From Zopfochytrium polystomum (Eukaryota > Chytridiomycota > Chytridiomycetes > Chytridiales > Chytridiaceae): a DNA stretch of 64,000 nt. The notes beneath the pieces were generated by a model. It was not told where the DNA came from. It did not search any database and saw only the letters and a list, made by a program, of their open reading frames with translations. Of this stretch, positions 58,098 to 64,000 are shown piece after piece (positions within the stretch are counted from its first letter, which is position 1; the number at the start of each line of letters is the position of its first letter). Where the stretch lies: contig JAIVFJ010000123.1 in assembly GCA_025765615.1 (NCBI GenBank), forward strand, positions 62,001 through 126,000, in the 5' to 3' direction. Position numbers and translations under genes: made by a program.

Positions 58098-59455
58098 ATG
58101 GAAATGGCATCAGTAACGATCAAGTACGATTACCCACCGCTCACACAGTCGATTGAGTTCTCTGCTTGGCGGAAGAAGACCACGGGCTCGCTGTCGAAAG
58201 ACAAGGCTTCAGCGACGTTCCGCCTGGCAATGGTAAACACGGCCCGAGCGGCTGCACCAGCAGTCCTGGCGGCAGATGGAACAGTAGTTACCCCAGCGGC
58301 CACGGCCACGTACACCAACCACTCAACCGCACCCCCAGCCGGAGTGGTGGAAGATGAGTATATGAGAATCCTCCCTGCCCACGTCCCCAACAACCCTGAG
58401 TACGTCGGTTACTGGAGATACAGTGATAACCCCGATCACTTCCCTGGAACGTACGAGCAAAACGATGCAGGGATCCTCCTCATCACCAAGCACATCAGCC
58501 CAAACCTTGAGGAACGCATCGCAGACATCAACTTCGTTTTCTTGGCGCTTGAAGAGCTCAAACGCAAAGTTGGGACAGTCAACCCCGAGCAGGCAAACTT
58601 CTTAATGTCCACAATCCGCAATTTGAGGATCAGACCCCTTGAGAAGATTGCTGACTTCCAAATCCGCTTTGATCGGGCCTACGCCGACTTGAAAAGAGCC
58701 AAACCCCTCGCTCCCGCAGATATGCATGTTCTGATTGACGCAATGCTAATGTTCCGATCCACAACCCAACAGCTACAAGACTGCCTTGCTGAAGACGACT
58801 TCTGGAATGATAAGACACACACTTACATGGAGAAAGTAGGCGCTGGGACTATAACGGATACCACTGATCTCTTTGATTACCTGAAGAAACTTGAGGCATG
58901 GCAGCGCCGTAAAGGGATGAGTTCAACCACAAGCGAACCGACAAGTGAGGCAGCCCTGTATGGTCAAGATGGAAGACCCAATCGCCAGACCAAACGGGAC
59001 ACTAGCAATCAGCAACGCAAAGACCGACCACCCGGGCGCCGTGAGAGTTGCGCAACGACCGCCGCCGAAAGTGGGGGGTCGAGAAACGCTGGCGCGGAAA
59101 CGAGCGGCACCACAAACTCCGCAACCCTCTGCGTGGTCCAGAAGACACGGGACAAGACGAGGCGGCAGAAAGGAATGAGAAGGGGAAGCAGCACGCCTCA
59201 AAATCGAAGCAACCAGACGGAACTGTCATCTGTCACAAATGCGGTAAAGAAAATCACTTCGCTAAAGACTGCAAGGCAAATATGAGCACGAGTGGCGGGG
59301 CGTTCATTGCCTTCGACATTGAAGAGAGCGACTCCTACGGGGAGTCCAATAGTAGCAATGAATTTAACGCGGAACAGGATAGTGATTCGCGACAGGATCG
59401 GGTTTTTGAATGGCCCGGAACGCATACCTCGGGCTGCCAAAAGAATGCGACCTAA
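58098..59455 (+). pseudogene. copia gag with CCHC zinc knuckle, frameshifted
   Basis: From ATG 58098 the frame runs to about 59040, then continues one frame over into a basic stretch and the zinc knuckle CHKCGKENHFAKDC (C-x2-C-x4-H-x4-C). The gag-type helices (FLALEELKRKVGTVNPEQAN, LMSTIRNLRIRPLEKIADFQ) are recognisable. One frame change near 59040 and another near 59390 break the link to pol. Confidence 0.75.
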
Positions 59456-60811
59456 CCTCATATCTACTCCTCATCTCCCCAAGGCCCATATTCTCATGAC
59501 TTCCAAAGCAGCGACCCACCGCGAGTCACCCACAGTTATCGATTCCGGTTGTAGTTTCACCATAATCCGAGACTGCCACCTCTTCACATCACTAGACAAA
59601 AACAGCTACACCATTGCAACGGCTGATAAAGAGGGACCCCCTCTACCAGCCAAGGGCGTCGGAACAGTAATATTCGAGCTGGGGAATGGCAGACGATTGA
59701 AGGTCAAGAAAGCCAAATACGTCCCCACAGCCATCTATAATCTCCTTGCAACAAACGACATTGAGAAAATGGGGAAGAATTTCCAGTCAAGGAACCTCCG
59801 ACCAGGAGTTATCTTAGATGACCACGACAACAAACCCTTTGCCCGCTGCACAAAACGAGCTGGACTCCATTTTCTCATCACCCAGAACTGCAACGCGTAT
59901 CACATGGGCCATGCAACTGCGCATGTTATCGCAGCTGTCCACAACGAGACTTTCCCAAAGGAAGGCCAACCAACGACAACTTCCACTCGGGCAGAACAAC
60001 TGCGACAAGCAGAAGTTGTACGGCTACACAGCACGCTGGGGCACGTTGGCTTCAAGCGGTTCGCATTTATGTTCAATCACCGCACGACTGCTGACCTTCC
60101 CACCCTCAATGTCGCGCACCCACCAACGTGTCAGATCTGTGTTGCATCCAAGATGAAGCAGAAGAGCTTCCTACGTCGCGAGGAAGGACCAATACCATTT
60201 GCACACACTCTCAACATAGATGTCAATTCAATTCCGGTCGAGTCCTTCGAAAATAACAACTATGCAGTCACGGTGGTTTGTGAAAGCACGCGCTTTTCAT
60301 GGGATGTCCCAATCCCTCGAAAGAGCGCAGCACTCCCATTCATCATACGGTTAATCCTTTTCTTAGAAAAGACAGAGGGACAGAAGATACAAATTATCCG
60401 CATGGACCGAGGACGCGAAGCGTTTAACCGTACCTTTAAAGAGTTTTGCAATTCGAGAGGAATTGAACTCCAGGCCTCACCTGCTCGGACGGCGCAGATG
60501 AATTCCGTCGCTGAAAGGCATATTCAGACAGTCACAGATATGACGAGATCCATGCTCCTTGGGGCACCGAATGTACCACTAACATTCTGGAGCTACGCGT
60601 ACCGCCAAGCATCCCAAATCAAAAATTGCTTGCCTAATATTCAGAGCGGGGTCCTCTCACCCTACGAATCACAACATAACCAACCCCCTCAGGTCAATCA
60701 CTTCCGAATGTTTGGCTGCAAATGCTTCTATCGCGTCAGCCCAAAACTTCGTAAGAAATTGGATCCAAAAGGCCGCCCTGCAGTTTACCTGGGGTGTTAT
60801 GAATCACCCTC
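59440..60811 (+). pseudogene. copia protease and integrase
   Basis: VIDSGCS is the aspartic protease active site (Asp-Ser-Gly). The integrase follows: zinc-binding H-x3-H (HSTLGH) and C-x2-C (CQICVASK), then the DDE-type residues in NIDVNSIP, IRMDRGREAF and QMNSVAERH. The last in-frame part, VYLGCYESPSG, is the usual start of the integrase C-terminal segment. It is interrupted at about 60812 by an inserted sequence. Confidence 0.78.
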
Positions 60812-61156
60812 TGGAAACCTCTGGAACCTTCTAGAACATTCCTTCATGGAACCTTGTGGAACCTTCTGGAACCTTCTTTGCTTTCCTGACTTGTCTTGTT
60901 GTCATTGGTATCATTGGTATCATTGTATTACTAATTGCTCTTTCTGGAACTTTCTTGGAGTCTTGACAAGGAACACTCTCAAAAGGTATAAAAGGGGGAT
61001 GGGGGACCTGTCCCATCCCTCAAGTGAATTATTGTTTCCAATACAATCATCACTCCTCTCAGTTCCTTGTCTGCCCTGCCTTGTCCTGTCCTGCCCTGTT
61101 CCTGACATGGGGTGTACGTCCCGGAGTGTCGCAGTACTTTGGGAACTTCTGGAACA
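60795..61156 (+). mobile_element. probable solo LTR inserted in copia pol
   Basis: The copia reading frame breaks between YESPSG (to about 60811) and RVIYHRYRDIVFFEDEF (from about 61157). The intervening sequence ends with TGGAACA and contains GGTATAAAAGGGGG (about 60983-60998) plus a polyadenylation-style AATTATTG...AATACAATCA region, as an LTR would. Start candidates are TGTTATG at 60795 (pairs with the terminal AACA) or TGGAAAC at 60812. No target-site duplication is found with either, so the exact limits are uncertain. Confidence 0.55.
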
Positions 61157-61813
61157 ACGAGTCATTTACCATCGTTATCGCGACATTGTTTTCTTTGAGG
61201 ATGAATTCCCCTCCTTACGGGGATTCACACTGTGAAGGGGGGAATTGGGGACATCAGTGTTAATCTCCCTCCACTCTCGCAATTCACAGATCCATCATTA
61301 GAAGACGAAGTACGCGCAGTCGTAGACGCCGAGAGCAAGTTACAGCAGACCCTGCAACAACAAGAACATCAACTACAAACCCAGCAACAGCGAAAACAGC
61401 GAACCACCCAGCAACCACTAGCAACAGCACCCACCAATAGTCAACCGATTCCGCCAGTACCGCCTGACAAACAGGCCCAAAACCAACCAGAAATAGGGTC
61501 CACAAACCCATTGGCTTACATACCACGACCAGATGTGATTGGACCGAAGAAACGCGGCAGACCTCGCAAAAAATCACCACCTGCAAATGATCCAGACCGC
61601 CCAAAGAAGAAACGTGGACGACCAACTAAGCTGGCAACACAGCATCAATTGGTAAGTACGAAAGTGACAAAGTTACTAATCCGCTATTTCCCCTCCTTTT
61701 TTTTCCCATCAAAACAACATTTAACACCTAGAACACCTACTCTACCAACACGCAGGTGGCTGAGACTGCGCTCTTGCCCCTCTCACGAGCGAGCAAAGCG
61801 CCGAGCTGATTGA
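61157..61813 (+). pseudogene. copia integrase tail with two AT-hook motifs
   Basis: After the inserted sequence comes a Gln-rich linker, then GPKKRGRPRKKSP and PKKKRGRPTKLA, each with the AT-hook core RGRP. AT-hooks bind the minor groove of AT-rich DNA. The stretch 61650-61735 has splice-like ends (gtaagt ... cctag) but ends in stops either way. Confidence 0.65.
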
Positions 61814-61817
61814 CGAT

Positions 61818-63213
61818 GTGGAGGCAACGGTTCACGCGACGCCGTCCAGTGTAATAACAGGCATGGCGCCTAGTGATGTGGAGGTCCGGAATCAAACAAC
61901 TGGCCCCATGGAGGTTCACGAGACGCCGCCCAGTGGTGAAACAGGCATGGAGCCTAGAGGCGTGGAGGTCCAGGACCCGCCAATCCTAAATGCGGGCGAG
62001 CAGGTCTCGTCAGTCGACCCTGAAAGCCACACCCCCACTGCGTTGTTCGGATCACACCCCAAAGACGACCTGCCGAAGGACGCGCCAGACTTCGCATACC
62101 TATCAGACTCTGACAGCAAGTACGAATATGAAGAAGACAGCAAAATCTACGCATTCAATGCGAACATCTCGTCGAATACGTACGGAGTTGCGCCAGATTC
62201 CTACCAAGACCCTACCACACACGAAGAGGCGATGGCGTCACCGTTCGCAGCACAATGGCGTGAAGCGGAGGAGTATGAACTTTCAATGCTTCGGCGAATG
62301 GACGTTTTCGTGGAAGTCCCGACTCCACAGCGAACGAATAAAGTCAGCTGCAAGTGGGTATACAAGCTGAAGTTCAACCCAGATGGTACAATAGAGCGCT
62401 TCCGCGCCAGGTTAGTAGCCCGAGGATTCACCCAAATTCTGGGCGTTGACTACACGCACACGTACTCCCCAGTCATTCGGATGAACACACTTCGTTGGAT
62501 GATAGCGCTAAGTATCCTGTATGGGTGGGACATGGAAATGATTGATATTTCCTCCGCTTACCTATACGGGATACTGGATGTTCCGATCTATATGCAGCCG
62601 CCTCCAGGTGCAGGCGCGGTCGCTGGACTCGTTTGGCTATTGAAAAAGGGACTATATGGACTAAAGCAGTCAGGACGAACTTGGTATCGCAGACTTGCAG
62701 AGCATCTGCGCTCAACTGGCTTCAACCAAAGCCGTGCTGACCCATGCCTATTCTGGCGCCGAAATGAACATGGCCTTTGCTTTATCCACACCTATGTCGA
62801 TGACCTACCACTATTTGGCCATCTGACCGCTATTAAGGCAGCAATTGCTGACTTGAAGAAAGTGTTCACCCTTCGTGAGCTTGGTAAACTTTGCTACGTA
62901 CTGTCGATGGAAGTTTCCCGAGGACCAGACTACATCTTTCTTCGAAAGTTCTTGAGCAAATTCGAAGCACAACACGGTAAGATCACTCCTACACGAATTC
63001 CCCTTCGCGTGGGGGTCAAACTCACTCCACGAGATGCCAACTCCACGGATCCTGGGGAGGAGAGCATCGACCAAACGGAGTACATGCAAGTCATTGGTAG
63101 CATTAACTGTGCCGCCACGTCGACCAGGCCGGACCTTGCCCTTAGCATCAGCCCCTTGGAACATTTGCCAGAGATCCCTGCAAGCGCCACTGGCAAGAAT
63201 TGGTCAATTTGGT
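61818..63213 (+). pseudogene. copia reverse transcriptase
   Basis: Opens with an acidic linker, then the RT domain: KWVYKLKFNPDGTIERFRARLVARGFTQ, YSPVIRMNTLRWMIAL, DISSAYLYGILDVPIYMQPP, LKKGLYGLKQSGRTWYRRL and YVDD (the catalytic aspartates). A frame change near 63200 separates RT from RNase H. Confidence 0.85.
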
Positions 63214-63916
63214 GCGATACGTGAAGGCTACAGCGACTGTCGGATTGAGGTACAGTTCGAATGGTAACAGCCAGGAAATTGGGTATGCTGACGCTGCCTT
63301 CAATGTTCGCCATGACTCGCGATCGCAGATAGCGTATCTAGTCCTTCTGGCAGGAGGTGCGATTGCATGGAAATCGACAAGGTCATCCACAGTCCCCACA
63401 TCATCAACAGCCGCAGAGTATATCGCACTAAGCGAACTGGGGCGAGAACTAGAAGCGATACACAACCTGCGAGAATCAATTGAGATGCCTCTGAAGAAGC
63501 TGCTGGTTGCCTACGAGGACAACAACCCCGCTATCTTCATGACTGAGAATGACCTCCATTCAGACCGATCAAAACACATCCGACTCCGTTACCACCACGT
63601 TCTTTCGCTAGTAGAGGAAGGGATTATTCGCACAGAGTACGTGAGGACAATCGATCAGCTTGCTGATCCACTTACCAAACCGCATGGACGAGTTACCTGG
63701 TCCGAGGGCCGCGCACTGCTTGGGCTCTTCGACGTAACACGCGACGCAAGTGAGCACCAGGCATCACTACAGCGAGTGGAGGAAGCAAGGCGCAAGCGAC
63801 GTGAGGAAGCGCGTCGGGTTAAAGGGGAGCGGGATACTATAAAGCACAAAGCTGATGCAGTGGCGTGGAAGTCACGTATGGCGCACCAAGGAGCGTCAAA
63901 GGAACAGAACGGATAA
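63200..63916 (+). pseudogene. copia RNase H
   Basis: Continues in another frame: YADAAFNVRHDS, GGAIAWKSTRSSTV, STAAEYIALSE, KHIRLRYHHV and ADPLTKPHG, the typical copia RNase H series, then a charged tail. The frame ends at 63916; the 3' LTR is not present in the remaining 84 bases. Confidence 0.82.
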
Positions 63917-64000
63917 ATCTGCTACATACTGGGTAGTTAGGCGGGCAAGGAACTCGTGATTCTCCTTCTAGACTCCTCTCTTGACCTTTAACCCTCGCAG

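Larger units (their letters stand above)
57900..64000 (+). mobile_element. Ty1/copia LTR retrotransposon, decayed, 3' end outside window
   Basis: Gag, protease, integrase, reverse transcriptase and RNase H occur in the copia order (integrase before RT), on the plus strand with several frame changes. The 5' boundary is not certain: I see no clear LTR or primer-binding site before gag, and the 3' LTR, if any, is beyond 64000. Confidence 0.88.

Noticed and set aside
61650..61735. Intron in the copia polyprotein
   Set aside because: Splice-like ends are present, but removing the segment does not restore an open frame to reverse transcriptase; decay is simpler.

Overview
The window looks like nuclear DNA from a zoosporic (chytrid-type) fungus. 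Genes carry many short GT-AG introns (about 40-150 nt), some of them GC-AG. There is a spliceosomal U2 snRNA gene, eukaryotic tRNAs, a SERCA-type calcium pump and a Ty1/copia retrotransposon. Several loci encode an ankyrin-like repeat built on a Leu-Gln-Trp-Trp-Lys-Asp-Ser-Gly-Leu core and F-box/leucine-rich proteins, both typical of expanded chytrid families. The organism assignment is inferred from these features; no rRNA is present to test it.

Layout. 0-8 kb: a remnant, a 2OG-Fe(II) oxygenase, two tandem WWKDSGL-repeat genes (one truncated, one broken) and a large disordered protein. 8.7-12.1 kb: a poorly resolved gene and a kinase-like gene with a lysine/glycine/alanine-rich tail. 12.8-18.2 kb: an F-box/ankyrin-type gene, a UBFD1-like ubiquitin-like protein (six exons resolved) and a small secreted Cys-rich protein. 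18.9-29.4 kb: an F-box/LRR gene, then two facing arrays of a roughly 80-nt imperfect hairpin unit (9 copies forward, 12 reversed) around a 4.5 kb core with a thioredoxin-like gene, tRNA-Ser(GCT), U2 snRNA and tRNA-Val(TAC). A decayed inverted copy of the F-box/LRR gene and an initiator tRNA-Met lie on the far side. 29.7-35.8 kb: a C-terminally truncated ACR3 arsenite transporter, a second thioredoxin-like protein and the SERCA pump (seven exons, 1036 aa). 37-39.1 kb: a 497 bp inverted-repeat element and an omega-class-like glutathione transferase. 39.5-47.7 kb: F-box relics, a dispersed repeat pair, a protein ending in SKM and two tandem paralogous micro-exon genes. 48-57.9 kb: a gag-like remnant, a CREST-type membrane protein, two hypothetical genes, a third micro-exon gene, an intact WWKDSGL-repeat gene and an LRR pseudogene. 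58-64 kb: a decayed Ty1/copia element with a probable solo LTR inserted in pol.

The most unusual content is twofold. First, three small secreted-peptide genes are built almost entirely from symmetric phase 1-1 micro-exons of 9-30 nt, in the manner of the micro-exon genes of schistosomes; two are tandem paralogs with a shared promoter module. Second, the hairpin arrays have one strongly conserved arm about 22 nt long and a variable partner arm, plus an isolated copy near U2 whose stem shows compensatory changes. Neither is a textbook fungal system. Splice structures were deduced by hand from splice sites and reading-frame continuity, so they are predictions.
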